The notes under the pieces are model-generated. The model ran no database searches. It was not told where the DNA came from and saw only the letters and a program-made list of their open reading frames with translations. Positions 26,114 through 36,185 of a stretch of DNA of 64,000 nt are shown here, one piece after another; position 1 is the first letter of the stretch, and every line of letters begins with the position of its first letter. The position numbers were made by a program, and so were the translations under genes. Origin of the DNA: Lacticaseibacillus daqingensis. GTDB lineage: Bacteria; Bacillota; Bacilli; Lactobacillales; Lactobacillaceae. Location of the stretch: the NCBI RefSeq assembly GCF_003946115.1, contig NZ_RHOH01000002.1:124001-188000 (forward strand), written 5' to 3'.

Positions 26114-26275
26114 TCAGTGTTGCAGCAAGATCGCGATGAGGCCGGCGCAAAGCAGGCCGGAGCACGTGAGGAGGATCAGCCGCCCGCGCCGCTTGAACGG
26201 CACGAGGCGTAAGATAATTGCGGTTTGAATGGCGACCAAGGCGAGGGCCGTGATCGCGGCGTCAGTGGGCTTCAT
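26114..26275 (-). CDS. 53-residue two-helix membrane peptide (too short for usual cutoffs)
   Basis: Minus-strand frame starting MKPTDAAITALALVAIQTAI and ending LLQH. Two hydrophobic helices (about residues 6-26 and 32-51) are joined by a short basic turn (PFKRRGR), so both ends should face outward with the turn inside. A near-perfect AGGAGGACC sits 6 bases upstream of the ATG and overlaps the stop of the mutarotase-like gene, pointing to coupled translation. No family recognised. The excellent ribosome-binding site, tight linkage and clean two-helix pattern argue that it is real. Confidence 0.65.
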   Translation of the reverse strand: MKPTDAAITALALVAIQTAIILRLVPFKRRGRLILLTCSGLLCAGLIAILLQH

Positions 26276-26287
26276 GGCAGGGTCCTC

Positions 26288-27109
26288 CTAGTGAAGCGCG
26301 TGCAGTGTCAGCACGGTTTGGCGGTCGAATGGTCGATCGGGCGTCATCATGAAGTTCCCGTTGGTCGGGCGAATGCCCACCGCGACGTGCGGCTGACCGA
26401 GAATCCCATTGAAGCAGTTCGTCGGCCCCACCTCAGGAAACGTGGTGATGGTCAGGCCGAGGGCATCGGTTGAAAGGGTCGCCGCCCAGTGCTTCCCGAT
26501 CAGTCGGGCGGTGGTGGCGTCGCTGATCAAGGGGCGGTCCGCTGGCAGCGCGACCCGTTCGCCATCCAAAAAGAGTTTTTGGGTCATCACGGTTTGTGCT
26601 GGGTCGCCGGTCAGTACAAGGGGGAGGTTGATGAGCGGGCGACACGGGATCGCAGTGTCCGTTTCGACATGCCAGTCGATCGTCCAGTGGTTGTCGTTGT
26701 CGAGTGTGTGCAGGACTTCGATGCGGCGACTGCCTGGCTGGCCGTCCATACCATCCCCGAGGGCGAGCGTCAGCCGAATCTGAACGTGGGCTTCATCCTG
26801 GCGCGTTTCTGCCTGCCAGTTCCAGTTCTGCCAGCCGGTGCGCCCTGAGTTGGCTGGCAGGTTGCCTTGTTCGCCAAAAACCGGGCCAACGGTGGCGCCA
26901 AACAAGCCGGGCTCATTGATGTAATCCTGAAAGGTGATGTAGCCGAGCGTTAGGTTGGGGTTGTCGCCCGCTTGGTTCGGCAGGCGCATGCGGGAGACAC
27001 GCGCACCAAAGGTCAGGAAGCTGAGGCTCATCCCGTTATCGTTCTCTAACGTATACTGTTTAATGACATCGTCTCTCAGTCTGACGAACACCATTGAGTC
27101 AATCTTCAA
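26288..27109 (-). CDS. Aldose 1-epimerase-fold protein lacking catalytic residues
   Basis: 273 aa with the beta-rich galactose mutarotase pattern: FGARVSRMRLPNQAGDNPNLTLGY, LFGATVG, and the C-terminal VGIRPTNGNFMMTPDRPF. The two catalytic histidines of GalM (in LHGG and NHTYFNL) are absent: the equivalent segments read SGRTGWQNW and INLPLVLT, and the catalytic Glu is not evident. It probably binds a sugar rather than interconverting anomers. The TTG start at 27109 lies 9 bases after AAAGGAAG; the ATG at 27094 is too far. Followed by the 53-residue peptide gene on the same strand. Confidence 0.7.
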   Translation of the reverse strand: MKIDSMVFVRLRDDVIKQYTLENDNGMSLSFLTFGARVSRMRLPNQAGDNPNLTLGYITFQDYINEPGLFGATVGPVFGEQGNLPANSGRTGWQNWNWQAETRQDEAHVQIRLTLALGDGMDGQPGSRRIEVLHTLDNDNHWTIDWHVETDTAIPCRPLINLPLVLTGDPAQTVMTQKLFLDGERVALPADRPLISDATTARLIGKHWAATLSTDALGLTITTFPEVGPTNCFNGILGQPHVAVGIRPTNGNFMMTPDRPFDRQTVLTLHALH

Positions 27110-27139
27110 CTGTAACCGCTTCCTTTCGCATCTGTTACA

Positions 27140-27168
27140 ATCGTACCGAATAACGCGTTAAGAATCAA
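27140..27168 (-). promoter_or_regulatory. Candidate promoter of the mutarotase-like gene
   Basis: On the minus strand TTGATT, 17-base spacer, TACGAT, about 30 bases upstream of the TTG start. Confidence 0.4.
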
Positions 27169-27223
27169 CGAAATTCCGCCAAGTCACCCGATTTTCTGGT
27201 ACGCTAGTAGGCGAGGTGACAAC

Positions 27224-27787
27224 ATGCGGGCATTCCTAAAAAAACTGTATTGGCTACTCACGGGCGGCTTTGCACTGGCGCTGGGCTACGCGTTTCTCGG
27301 GCGCGATTATGTGCCGGTGGCGTTCAAGGCCAAGCTCGACTTGACCAGCTTTATTTTGATCGCGACCTGGGTGGGGGGTAACGCGCTACTCCTGTATCGC
27401 TGGCACTTCAAGTACCGCGACCTTCAGCTGGAACAGGTCGACGCGATGGAAGGCGAGGAGTTCGAGCATTTTTGCGCTTACCTGCTGCGCCGCAACGGAT
27501 TCAAGCACATTCAGGTCACTCAGTTGGCCGGTGATCAAGGCGTGGACATCATCGCCAAGAAGAAGAAAAAAACTATTGGCTTCCAGTGCAAACGCTACAC
27601 GGGCTTCGTGGGGAATAAAGCGGTGCAGGAGGTGTGGACAGGCCACAACTTCTACAAGCTGGATGAGGCGGCGGTGATCACGAACTCCGAGTTCAGCGAT
27701 TCGGCCAAGGAGCTGGCCGAGGACCTCGGGGTGATGCTGATCGACCGGCCACGGTTGCGGCGCTTGATGCGGCGGTTGCCAGCGTAG
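27224..27787 (+). CDS. Membrane-anchored Mrr-like restriction endonuclease fold protein
   Basis: 187 aa. Two N-terminal membrane helices (about residues 7-24 and 41-58) are followed by a cytosolic Mrr_cat domain (about 73-185): EGEEFEHFCAYLLRRNGF, then GDQGVDIIAKK and GFQCKRY, which supply the Asp and the QxK pair of the PD-(D/E)xK nuclease core, and VITNSEFSDSAKELAEDLGV. Homologues are widespread and usually solitary; whether they restrict foreign DNA or process other DNA is unknown. No methylase or specificity gene is adjacent. GCGAGGTG precedes the ATG. Its stop is 1 base from the stop of the next, convergent gene. Confidence 0.85.
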   Translation: MRAFLKKLYWLLTGGFALALGYAFLGRDYVPVAFKAKLDLTSFILIATWVGGNALLLYRWHFKYRDLQLEQVDAMEGEEFEHFCAYLLRRNGFKHIQVTQLAGDQGVDIIAKKKKKTIGFQCKRYTGFVGNKAVQEVWTGHNFYKLDEAAVITNSEFSDSAKELAEDLGVMLIDRPRLRRLMRRLPA

Positions 27788-27788
27788 G

Positions 27789-28085
27789 TCAGTTGATGAC
27801 CAGCGCGGTGGGGCGTTGCTGAAAGCCAAACGCGGGCCGCACCCCATCGGCCTCCTGCAGGTACACGTACGCTGTGCGCAGCGCGGGGGCCCCCAGCAAT
27901 AGACGCAACTCCCACAGCTTGTGGGGGTGGCCGCCGACTTTGGGGATGAGGATGAGCCGGCGCTCTTCCAGCACCGTCGTCAGTTCGAAGTGATCCATAT
28001 TGACAGGGGCACCGTCGATGCAGAGTTGCACGGCGGTGTTTTTGGTGTAATCGCTGAGCAGCGCCAGCAGGTCTAAAACGCGCAT
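27789..28085 (-). CDS. Hypothetical protein, 98 aa
   Basis: Not recognised. Soluble, no signal or membrane segment. It starts with a helix (MRVLDLLALLSDYTKNTAVQ) and then has alternating hydrophobic stretches that suggest beta strands (AVQLCIDGAPV, RRLILIPKVG, TAYVYLQ). The ATG at 28085 has GGAGG 7 bases upstream; the upstream ATG at 28097 lies inside or before that box. Convergent with the nuclease gene and divergent from the mevalonate operon. Confidence 0.65.
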   Translation of the reverse strand: MRVLDLLALLSDYTKNTAVQLCIDGAPVNMDHFELTTVLEERRLILIPKVGGHPHKLWELRLLLGAPALRTAYVYLQEADGVRPAFGFQQRPTALVIN

Positions 28086-28276
28086 GGCAGCCTCCAATCA
28101 GAGTGGTTGCTTTCATTGTAACGCATTTGGGCGCGGACGCATGGATTCTATAAGTTTTCCTAAGGCGGCGTGCCGCAGCCAGTGCTTTTTCGTATAATGA
28201 GCAAGACAGATTCGGTGGGCGCGTGCGCCCATTTGTGTGATTATTTTCTAATCGTAAAAATAAGTTGGAGGGTATT

Positions 28277-29448
<1,172 letters not shown>

Positions 29449-29452
<4 letters not shown>

Positions 29453-30702
29453 AATTTTATCAGCTCACGCGCGCACAACGCCTGGCTGCCCTGGTCAACG
29501 CGGGGCAGCTGAGTGACGCGGACGCCGCATTTTTGGCCGCTGACACCCCCCTGCCGGCCGCGGTGGCGGCCAGCCTGACCGAGAATCAGCTGGGGCAGTT
29601 TGCGTTGCCGCTTGGCATTGCGCGAGATCTTCGGGTCAACGGGGTGACTTACCAAGTGCCAATGGTGACAGAGGAGCCGTCCGTCATTGCGGCGGCCAGC
29701 AACGGGGCCCGGTTGGCGGCGCTGAATGGGGGCGTTCAGGCCACCACCACGCCGCACTTGGTTGAAGGGGAGATCGTGTTTGAGCATGTGGCCGATCCGG
29801 TCGCCGCGGCCAAGTTGGTGCGCGCGCGGACGGCCGAGCTCATGGCTGTGGCCGCCGCGGCGCACCCGTCCATCGTGCGCCGCGGCGGGGGGCTGCAGGC
29901 GGTGCGGGTGTCAACCCCGGGGCGTTTCTTCAAAGTCACCCTGGTTGTGGCGCCACAGGCTGCCATGGGCGCTAACATCGTCAACACAATTGCTGAGGCG
30001 GTGGCCGCGACCTTGACGGTGTGGCTGGCGCAGCCGGCGCTGGTAGCAATTTTGACCAATGCCAGCGCGCAGCTGACGACGGCAACGGTGGTGTTAGACC
30101 CGGCCACCCTTGGGACAAAGACAACTGATGGGTCGGCCATCGCGGCGCGGATCGCGGCGCTCAGTGAGCTGGCGACCTGTGACGTGGCCCGTGCGGTCAC
30201 GCACAACAAGGGCATCATGAACGGCATCGACGCGGCCATTTTGGCCAGCGGCAATGATACGCGCGCCGTGGAGGCCGGGGTGCAGGCGTTTGCCGCCGCC
30301 AGCGGGCAGTACCAGCCCCTTGCGCAGTGGCACCTGACGGCTACCGGCACACTGGTAGGCGAGCTCAAACTGCCGCTACAGGTCGGCGTTGTTGGCGGCG
30401 CGATCAGTGCGCTGCCGGCCGCTCAAGTGGCCCAGCGCCTTGGGGGCTACAAGGATGTGGTGACCCTCCAACAGGTGGTGGCTGCCTTGGGCCTGGTGCA
30501 AAACCTCGCCGCACTGCGCGCGTTGGTGGGTCCCGGCATCCAGGCGGGGCACATGACGTTGCAGGCGCGCGCGCTGGCCATTGCGGTCGGCGCACAAGGG
30601 GATGAAATCAACCGTGTGGCCGCCGGACTGGCAACTGTGCCGAAAGACCGCGCACACGCGCAGGCTGTTTTGGCCGCATTGCGAAAGGATGAGACAACTT
30701 GA
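29449..30702 (+). CDS. mvaA: Hydroxymethylglutaryl-CoA reductase (class II)
   Basis: Reduces HMG-CoA to mevalonate. 417 aa. Class II features: catalytic Glu in ENQLGQFALPLGIA, EEPSVIAAASNGA, Lys in HNKGIMNGI, Asp in GNDTRAVEAG and the C-terminal His in GIQAGHM. The nucleotide-binding motif normally DAMGAN reads QAAMGAN here, with Ala for Asp. The GTG start overlaps the thiolase TGA (GTGA), giving tight coupling. Its own stop overlaps the TTG start of mvaS. Confidence 0.92.
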
Positions 30703-31859
30703 CGATTGGGATTGACCAAATGGGGCTGTACACGCCCAACTTTTACATCGACCTGCGGGAACTCGCTCAGGCGCGTGGCGATGATCCGGACAAGTACACG
30801 ATCGGCATCGGGCAGGATCAGCAGGCCGTGGCCCCGAGCAGCCAGGACGTGGTCACCATGGGGGCGGCGGCGGCGCGTGAGCTCACCATTGACCCCGAGC
30901 GCCTCGGGCTCATCGTGGTCGGCACGGAAACCGGCATCGATGCCAGCAAGGCCGCCGCACTGACGATTCAGCGGCTACTAGGGCTGAATCCGTGGGTGCG
31001 CGCCTTGGAAATCAAGGAGGCCTGTTACGGCGGCACCGCCGGGCTGATGATGGCCCGTGATTACGTGGCGGCGCATCCGGAGCGGCAGGCGCTGGTGATC
31101 GCGACCGACATCGCGCGCTACGGGTTGGCCACTGGCGGCGAGGTGACGCAAGGGGCCGGGGCCGTGGCGATGCTTGTCACCAGCAACCCGCGGCTCCTGG
31201 CGCTGGCGGATGATTCGGTGCACTACGCGGCGGACATCATGGACTTCTGGCGGCCGGTGTACCAGGACACGGCACTTGCCCGCGGCAAATACTCGACCGA
31301 GCAGTACCTGGCCTTTTTCGAGCGCGTCTGGACGCAGTATCAGGCCCAAACCGGGCTGACGGTTGCGGACTTTGCCGCGCTGTGCTTCCACTTGCCGTAC
31401 ACCAAAATGGGGCTCAAGGCATTGCGGCTTGCGTTACCCGCCGCCGATGAGGCGCAGCAGGCCACACTTTTGGCCCGGTTTGACCGCAGCATCCAGTACA
31501 GTCGCCGGATCGGCAATATCTACACCGGCTCGCTGTACCTGGGGCTGCTGTCCCTGCTAGAGCTGGATGACACGCTGGCGGCAGGTGCGCGCATCGGCCT
31601 GTTCTCGTATGGCTCGGGCGCGGTCGGTGAATTCTTCAGCGGGACGCTGGTGGCGGGCTACGCGACGCACCTGCACCGGATTGACCATGCGCACCTATTG
31701 GACGCGCGTGCCGCCCTCAGTATCCCGACGTACGAGCAGCTCTTCGCGGATAAGGTCCCATACGGGCCGGCGGATTACACCACCAATCCGGCTTGGTTCA
31801 GCGGGCCGTTTGTCCTGACCGGCGTGGTTGGCCAGGAGCGGCAGTACCAAGCCAACTGA
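30699..31859 (+). CDS. mvaS: Hydroxymethylglutaryl-CoA synthase
   Basis: Joins acetyl-CoA and acetoacetyl-CoA into HMG-CoA. 386 aa. Nucleophile Cys109 in EACYGGTAGL, a catalytic Glu in the N-terminal half (about residue 80), and His in FHLPYTKMG. Start TTG at 30699 overlaps the mvaA stop (TTGA), with AAAGGATGAG upstream; residues from GIDQMGLYTPNFYIDL match the family N-terminus, so no ATG start is possible without loss. Confidence 0.95.
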   Translation: MTIGIDQMGLYTPNFYIDLRELAQARGDDPDKYTIGIGQDQQAVAPSSQDVVTMGAAAARELTIDPERLGLIVVGTETGIDASKAAALTIQRLLGLNPWVRALEIKEACYGGTAGLMMARDYVAAHPERQALVIATDIARYGLATGGEVTQGAGAVAMLVTSNPRLLALADDSVHYAADIMDFWRPVYQDTALARGKYSTEQYLAFFERVWTQYQAQTGLTVADFAALCFHLPYTKMGLKALRLALPAADEAQQATLLARFDRSIQYSRRIGNIYTGSLYLGLLSLLELDDTLAAGARIGLFSYGSGAVGEFFSGTLVAGYATHLHRIDHAHLLDARAALSIPTYEQLFADKVPYGPADYTTNPAWFSGPFVLTGVVGQERQYQAN

Positions 31860-31871
31860 ATCCCGTGTCAC

Positions 31872-31905
31872 CCAAAGGCCACCGCGACCATGCGGTGGCC
31901 TTTGG
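31872..31905 (+). terminator. Hairpin after the mevalonate operon
   Basis: CCAAAGGCCACCGC (31872-31885) pairs perfectly with GCGGTGGCCTTTGG (31892-31905). The T run is weak. Confidence 0.75.
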
Positions 31906-31933
31906 CGTGGGTGCGAGGACTGGGTGAGCATAT

Positions 31934-31947
31934 TGTTACCGTTTGCA
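31934..31947. promoter_or_regulatory. Candidate cre site (CcpA) upstream of pyruvate oxidase
   Basis: On the minus strand TGCAAACGGTAACA fits the cre consensus TGWAANCGNTNWCA at 13 of 14 positions. It lies about 43 bases before the pox -35. Catabolite control of pyruvate oxidase by CcpA is known in lactobacilli. Confidence 0.6.
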
Positions 31948-31989
31948 CGACAGTCATGTTATCGTCGAAGAGAGGGCAAGTTGTCCCAC

Positions 31990-32017
31990 TTGTTTTTTGT
32001 TAGCAAAGGGCTATACT
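31990..32017 (+). promoter_or_regulatory. Promoter of pyruvate oxidase
   Basis: TTGTTT (31990-31995), 16-base spacer, TATACT (32012-32017). Confidence 0.6.
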
Positions 32018-32063
32018 GGTCGTATTACTTGGAATAAGTAAGTAAATTCGGAGGCGAAAACAA

Positions 32064-33800
32064 ATGGCAAAGATCAACGCATCAGACGCAATGCTCAAGG
32101 TCATTGAGAGTTGGGGCGTCAAGAATATTTACGGGTTACCGGGTGGATCGTTCGATTCGACGATGAACGCGTTGCACAATCGGCAAAAAACGCTGAACTA
32201 CATTCAGGTCCGTCACGAGGAAGTGGGGGCGCTGGCCGCAGTCGGTGAGGCCAAGATCACGGGCCGACTGGGCGTGACCTTCGGCTCGGCGGGCCCGGGG
32301 GCGGTGCACCTGCTCAACGGGTTGTATGATGCGCAGTACGACCATGTACCGGTGCTTGCACTGGTCGGCCAGGTGCCGACCGCCGCGATGAACACCAGCT
32401 ATTTCCAGGAGATGAACGAAAATCCGATGTTCGCAGACGTGTCGGTGTACAACCGCACCGCGATGACGGCGGCGCAGTTACCAAGCGTTGTGGATGAAGC
32501 GATTCGTCAAGCGTACGCGAAGCGCGGGGTGGCTGTCGTCACCATTCCTAAGGACTTGGGCTGGCAGGAAATCGAGGACAATTACGTCTCGTCCGCCAAC
32601 CTGTACCAGACCCCGATCCTGCCGGTGCCTGACGCGGAGCAGGTCGCAAAAGCGTGGACTATCCTGCAGGCTGCCAAGCGTCCGCTGATCTATATCGGCA
32701 ATGGGGCACGTGGGGCCCGGGCGGATATTTTGGCGCTCAGTCAGCTGTTACACGCGCCGATCATGAGCTCGGCACTGGCCAAGGGCATTGTCCCGGATTC
32801 CGACCCAGCTTACATGGGATCGGCTGGGCGCGTGGCGTCCAAGCCGGGGGTTGAGGTGGCGCGCGCAGCAGACGCGGTGCTGATCCTGGGAACGGATATG
32901 CCATTTTTGCCGTACTTCATCGCGCCAAGTGCCAAATACATTCAAGTCGACATTGACGGCACTAAGTTTGGCCGGCGGCATCACGTTGACCTGGCGATGC
33001 TGGCGGATGCCAAGCAAACGGTGAAGGCGTTGCTCGCCATCGGCACGCAGCAGCCGGAAACGGGCTGGTACCGGGCGGCCTTGCGCAACAAGGCGACCTG
33101 GGCGGCGTGGATCAAGAGTTTCGAGGCGGACGACAGCACGCCGTTGCGCGTTGAGCCGGTCTTCAAGGCGATCAACGACATGGCGACCCGTGATGCGATT
33201 TTCCAAGTCGATGTCGGTAATGTGACCATCAACGGCATGCGTTACCTGACCATTGATGAGGATCAACGCTTCACGACCAGTGGCTGGTACGCGACCATGG
33301 GTTATGCGCTGCCGGCCGCAATCGGGGCGCAAGCTGAGTTCCCGGACCGGCAGGTGTGGTCGATCTCCGGCGACGGCGGCTATGCGATGGTGATGCAGGA
33401 CATCCTGACGCAGGTGAAGTACCAGATGCCGATCATCAATGTGATTTTGACGAATGAAAGCCTGGGGTTCATTGAGGCTGAGCAGGATGACACGCGCCAG
33501 CCGCACTCCGGGGTAGACCTGATCGACGCGGACTATGGCACGGCGGCAAGTGCGCTGGGCGCCACCGGCTTTGAGGTGCACACGCTGGCGGAGTTGAAGG
33601 ACGCGTTTGCCGAGGCCCAAACTGCCAAGGGCCCGGTTGTCATCGATGTGAAAATTTCTGACCTGCGGCCGCTGCCGGTTGAGCAGCTGGTGCTGGACAA
33701 GGCCACTCAGGACCCTGCGGCAGTTGACGCGTTCGTGTCGCTGTATGCCGCACAAAGCCTGATTCCGTTCCGTCAGCTACTGGAAGAAGAGAACGCCTAA
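32064..33800 (+). CDS. pox: Pyruvate oxidase (acetyl phosphate and hydrogen peroxide forming)
   Basis: ThDP- and FAD-dependent enzyme that turns pyruvate, phosphate and oxygen into acetyl phosphate, CO2 and H2O2. 578 aa; Pyr domain with catalytic Glu in RHEEVGALAAVGEAK, FAD-binding middle domain, and PP domain with the ThDP motif GDGGYAM...NESLGF. Close in pattern to L. plantarum Pox and streptococcal SpxB rather than acetolactate synthase (GLPGGSFDSTMNAL, FAD-domain spacing). GGAGGCG upstream. Single-gene unit with its own promoter, cre site and terminator. Confidence 0.93.
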   Translation: MAKINASDAMLKVIESWGVKNIYGLPGGSFDSTMNALHNRQKTLNYIQVRHEEVGALAAVGEAKITGRLGVTFGSAGPGAVHLLNGLYDAQYDHVPVLALVGQVPTAAMNTSYFQEMNENPMFADVSVYNRTAMTAAQLPSVVDEAIRQAYAKRGVAVVTIPKDLGWQEIEDNYVSSANLYQTPILPVPDAEQVAKAWTILQAAKRPLIYIGNGARGARADILALSQLLHAPIMSSALAKGIVPDSDPAYMGSAGRVASKPGVEVARAADAVLILGTDMPFLPYFIAPSAKYIQVDIDGTKFGRRHHVDLAMLADAKQTVKALLAIGTQQPETGWYRAALRNKATWAAWIKSFEADDSTPLRVEPVFKAINDMATRDAIFQVDVGNVTINGMRYLTIDEDQRFTTSGWYATMGYALPAAIGAQAEFPDRQVWSISGDGGYAMVMQDILTQVKYQMPIINVILTNESLGFIEAEQDDTRQPHSGVDLIDADYGTAASALGATGFEVHTLAELKDAFAEAQTAKGPVVIDVKISDLRPLPVEQLVLDKATQDPAAVDAFVSLYAAQSLIPFRQLLEEENA

Positions 33801-33810
33801 GCGGTGGCGA

Positions 33811-33839
33811 AAAAGCGGGATCCTTGTGATCCCGTTTTT
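33811..33839 (+). terminator. Terminator after pox
   Basis: CGGGATC (33816-33822) pairs with GATCCCG (33828-33834), then TTTTT. Confidence 0.85.
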
Positions 33840-33927
33840 GCGTGTGGGCGTTCAACTTGGCAATGAGGCGAGGGGTGCGTTAGAATAGGCCCCGAACGAA
33901 AAATCGTACCATGATTGGAGGACGCAC

Positions 33928-34779
33928 ATGACCAGTACCGCTTTGATTCTGGAAGGGGGCGCGCTGCGCGGGCAATACACCGCAGGCGTGCTGGACACCT
34001 TCATGGCCCATCAGCAGTTGTTTGACCTTGTCGTGGGCGTTTCCGCCGGCGCCTTGTGTGGGACCAACTATGTGTCTCAGCAACCGGGGCGAACGAATCG
34101 GATCAACGTGACTTATCGCCATGACAAGAATTACATCTCGGTGCGCCGGGCGCTACACCGCCAGGACATCATCAACCTGGACTACCTGTTCGCACCGCAT
34201 GGGGCCGAGTGGGAAGAGTTTGATGAGGCGACTTACGAGGCGTCACCGATGCGCTTCGTGATCGCGGCGACCAGTCTACCCTTGGGGCGAGCCATCTACT
34301 TTACGGCCCCAAAAGGCGCGGAGCTGGTGGGGGCGCTGAAGGCGTCAAGCGCCATGCCGTTCATCTCAGCGCCGGCGCAAACGACGCATGGGCTGTGTTT
34401 AGATGGGGGCATCGTGGACTCGATCCCGTTTCACTATGCACTGGGCGCTGGGGTCGACCGGATCGTGGTAATTCGCACCCGTGAGCGGGCCTACCGCAAG
34501 CGGCCGACCAGTTCGGTGTTGGCTCGCGCGTACGCCCGGGCGTTTGAGGCGTATCCTGACTTTGTCCAAGCTGCCATCGCGCGTCCGACGATGTATAATC
34601 AGCAGGCAAGCGAGCTAGAAGCGCTGGAGAAGGCGGGGCGTATCTTTGTGATCGCGCCGCAGAATCCGGTCAACGTGAGCCGGCTTGAAAGTGACACAAA
34701 CAAGCTGCGAGCGCTGTACGAAACCGGCAGAGCCGAGGCCGAAGCGGTGCTGCCGGCGCTACAAGACTACCTCGCTTGA
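33928..34779 (+). CDS. Patatin-like phospholipase family protein
   Basis: Predicted serine lipid acyl hydrolase, 283 aa. Oxyanion motif EGGALRG, nucleophile Ser39 in GVSAG, and catalytic Asp about 159 in LDGGIVDSIP are complete, so it should be active; natural substrate unknown. No signal peptide, so cytosolic or membrane-peripheral, like the YjjU/RssA group. GGAGG precedes the ATG. It occupies the spot next to murT where gatD is often found. Confidence 0.88.
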   Translation: MTSTALILEGGALRGQYTAGVLDTFMAHQQLFDLVVGVSAGALCGTNYVSQQPGRTNRINVTYRHDKNYISVRRALHRQDIINLDYLFAPHGAEWEEFDEATYEASPMRFVIAATSLPLGRAIYFTAPKGAELVGALKASSAMPFISAPAQTTHGLCLDGGIVDSIPFHYALGAGVDRIVVIRTRERAYRKRPTSSVLARAYARAFEAYPDFVQAAIARPTMYNQQASELEALEKAGRIFVIAPQNPVNVSRLESDTNKLRALYETGRAEAEAVLPALQDYLA

Positions 34780-34784
34780 AGCTA

Positions 34785-34820
34785 CCAAAAAGGAGATGCC
34801 AGCCGGCATCTCCTTTTTGG
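34785..34820. terminator. Bidirectional terminator between the patatin gene and murT
   Basis: CCAAAAAGGAGATGCC against GGCATCTCCTTTTTGG; T runs on both strands, serving both convergent genes. Confidence 0.9.
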
Positions 34821-34823
34821 TGG

Positions 34824-36185
34824 CTAAAACCCTGCCTTGATGTAACCCGCCGCGGCGAGCTTCTTGCGCAGTTGCAAGACCGCGGTGTAGGTCGCAAGCA
34901 GGTAAACCTGCTGCTCCGGCACGGTTTTGATCGCGTCAATGACATCACCCAGGTCGGGTTTGACGATGAGGGTGTCGGCCGGGACGCCGGCGACTTGCAT
35001 GCGAAATGCGACGTCTTCGTGGCGCTCACCGCCGACCATGAAGGTCTTGGCCTGTGGGTCAGCCACCAGTTGCTCGAGGTCGCCGTCCCAGATCCAGCTG
35101 GTGTCGCGGCCATCGGCGTAGTTCGCGTTGAGCAGCATCGCAAACGCGAAGTCATCCGGCTGGCGCTCGATCATGTGCAGGACCTCATTGAGGCCGACGG
35201 GGTTCTTGACCAGGATCAGCGTCACGGTTTTGCCGTTGATCACGATCTGCTCCTGGCGACCAAAGACCTTCTCGTCGTAGCTGAAGGCGGTGGCGATCTG
35301 CGCGGGGGTAATGCCGAACTCCGCGCCGACCGCGTAGGCGGCTAGCGCATTATAGATGTTGTAAGTGCCGCCCACTTGCAGCGCGTAGTCGTGTCCATCA
35401 ATGGCGAAGCTGGCACTGCTTGGCGTCTGGGTGTGCACCGCGGTCACGGCGTTATCGAGCGCGGGCCGCTTGAAGCCGCAGTGCGGGCAAAAGAAGCTCC
35501 CGAGGTTGGCGTAGGTGATGCCGCTGTAATGCAAGATGTGTTCACAAACCGGGCAGAGCACGCCATCGGTGTTAGGGGGCGCCACTTGGTCGGTACCCGT
35601 GAAATCGCTGAGCGCGAAGCCGTAAGTGCGCTGTGGATTGACCAGCTCACGTGAGGAGAAAATCGGGGCATCCGCGTTTTTGATCACCACGGCCGTCGGG
35701 TTCGCCCGCACGCCGGTGAGGATCTTCTCGTAGGTGGTGTAGAACTCGCCGTAGCGGTCCATCTGGTCGCGGAAGATGTTGGTCAAAACGAACGCCTTCG
35801 GGTGCAGCGCGGCTGAAACGGCCGCAACATTCGCCTCATCGACTTCCAACACGGCGATGGCCCGCTTTGCGTTGCGCTTAGGCCGGTGCGCCAAGAAGGC
35901 GGTGATGATGCCGCGCAGCATGTTGGAGCCAGAGGGGTTAGTCAAGATATCATCGTATTCTTGGGCGAGCACTTTCACCACGAGGTTGGTGGTCAGCGTC
36001 TTGCCATTGGTGCCGGTGATGATGATGGTGTCACGGCCGCGGCCGAGCGCCGTCAGCACTTCGGGGTCGATGCGCGCGGCTAGCTTGCCAGGCAGGGCGC
36101 TCCCGCCGTTGCGGAAGGTGTGCAGGTACCAGTAAGCGAGGCGGCCGACCGCGATGGCGCAGTGTGCCTTGAGTGAAATTTTCAT
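34824..36185 (-). CDS. murT: Mur ligase family protein MurT (lipid II isoglutaminyl synthase subunit)
   Basis: With the glutaminase GatD, MurT amidates the alpha-carboxyl of D-Glu in lipid II. 453 aa. ATP-binding GTNGKTLTT (about residues 58-66), LEVDEANV, Cys4 zinc ribbon (CPVC at 211-214, CPHC at 233-236) inside the ligase domain, and the C-terminal DUF1727 with [12 protein letters not shown]. All expected motifs are intact. Start at 36185 has AGAGGACG upstream; a longer reading to 36203 lacks one. GatD is not adjacent: a terminator and a convergent patatin gene follow directly. Divergent from tdk. Confidence 0.93.
   Translation of the reverse strand: MKISLKAHCAIAVGRLAYWYLHTFRNGGSALPGKLAARIDPEVLTALGRGRDTIIITGTNGKTLTTNLVVKVLAQEYDDILTNPSGSNMLRGIITAFLAHRPKRNAKRAIAVLEVDEANVAAVSAALHPKAFVLTNIFRDQMDRYGEFYTTYEKILTGVRANPTAVVIKNADAPIFSSRELVNPQRTYGFALSDFTGTDQVAPPNTDGVLCPVCEHILHYSGITYANLGSFFCPHCGFKRPALDNAVTAVHTQTPSSASFAIDGHDYALQVGGTYNIYNALAAYAVGAEFGITPAQIATAFSYDEKVFGRQEQIVINGKTVTLILVKNPVGLNEVLHMIERQPDDFAFAMLLNANYADGRDTSWIWDGDLEQLVADPQAKTFMVGGERHEDVAFRMQVAGVPADTLIVKPDLGDVIDAIKTVPEQQVYLLATYTAVLQLRKKLAAAGYIKAGF

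Noticed and set aside
26046-26228. Plus-strand open frame after rplT
   Set aside because: Covers the rplT terminator hairpin and lies opposite the better supported 53-codon minus-strand gene.
27111-27124. cre-like TGTAACCGCTTCCT near the mutarotase-like gene
   Set aside because: Two mismatches to the consensus, including the terminal A, and it coincides with the ribosome-binding site.
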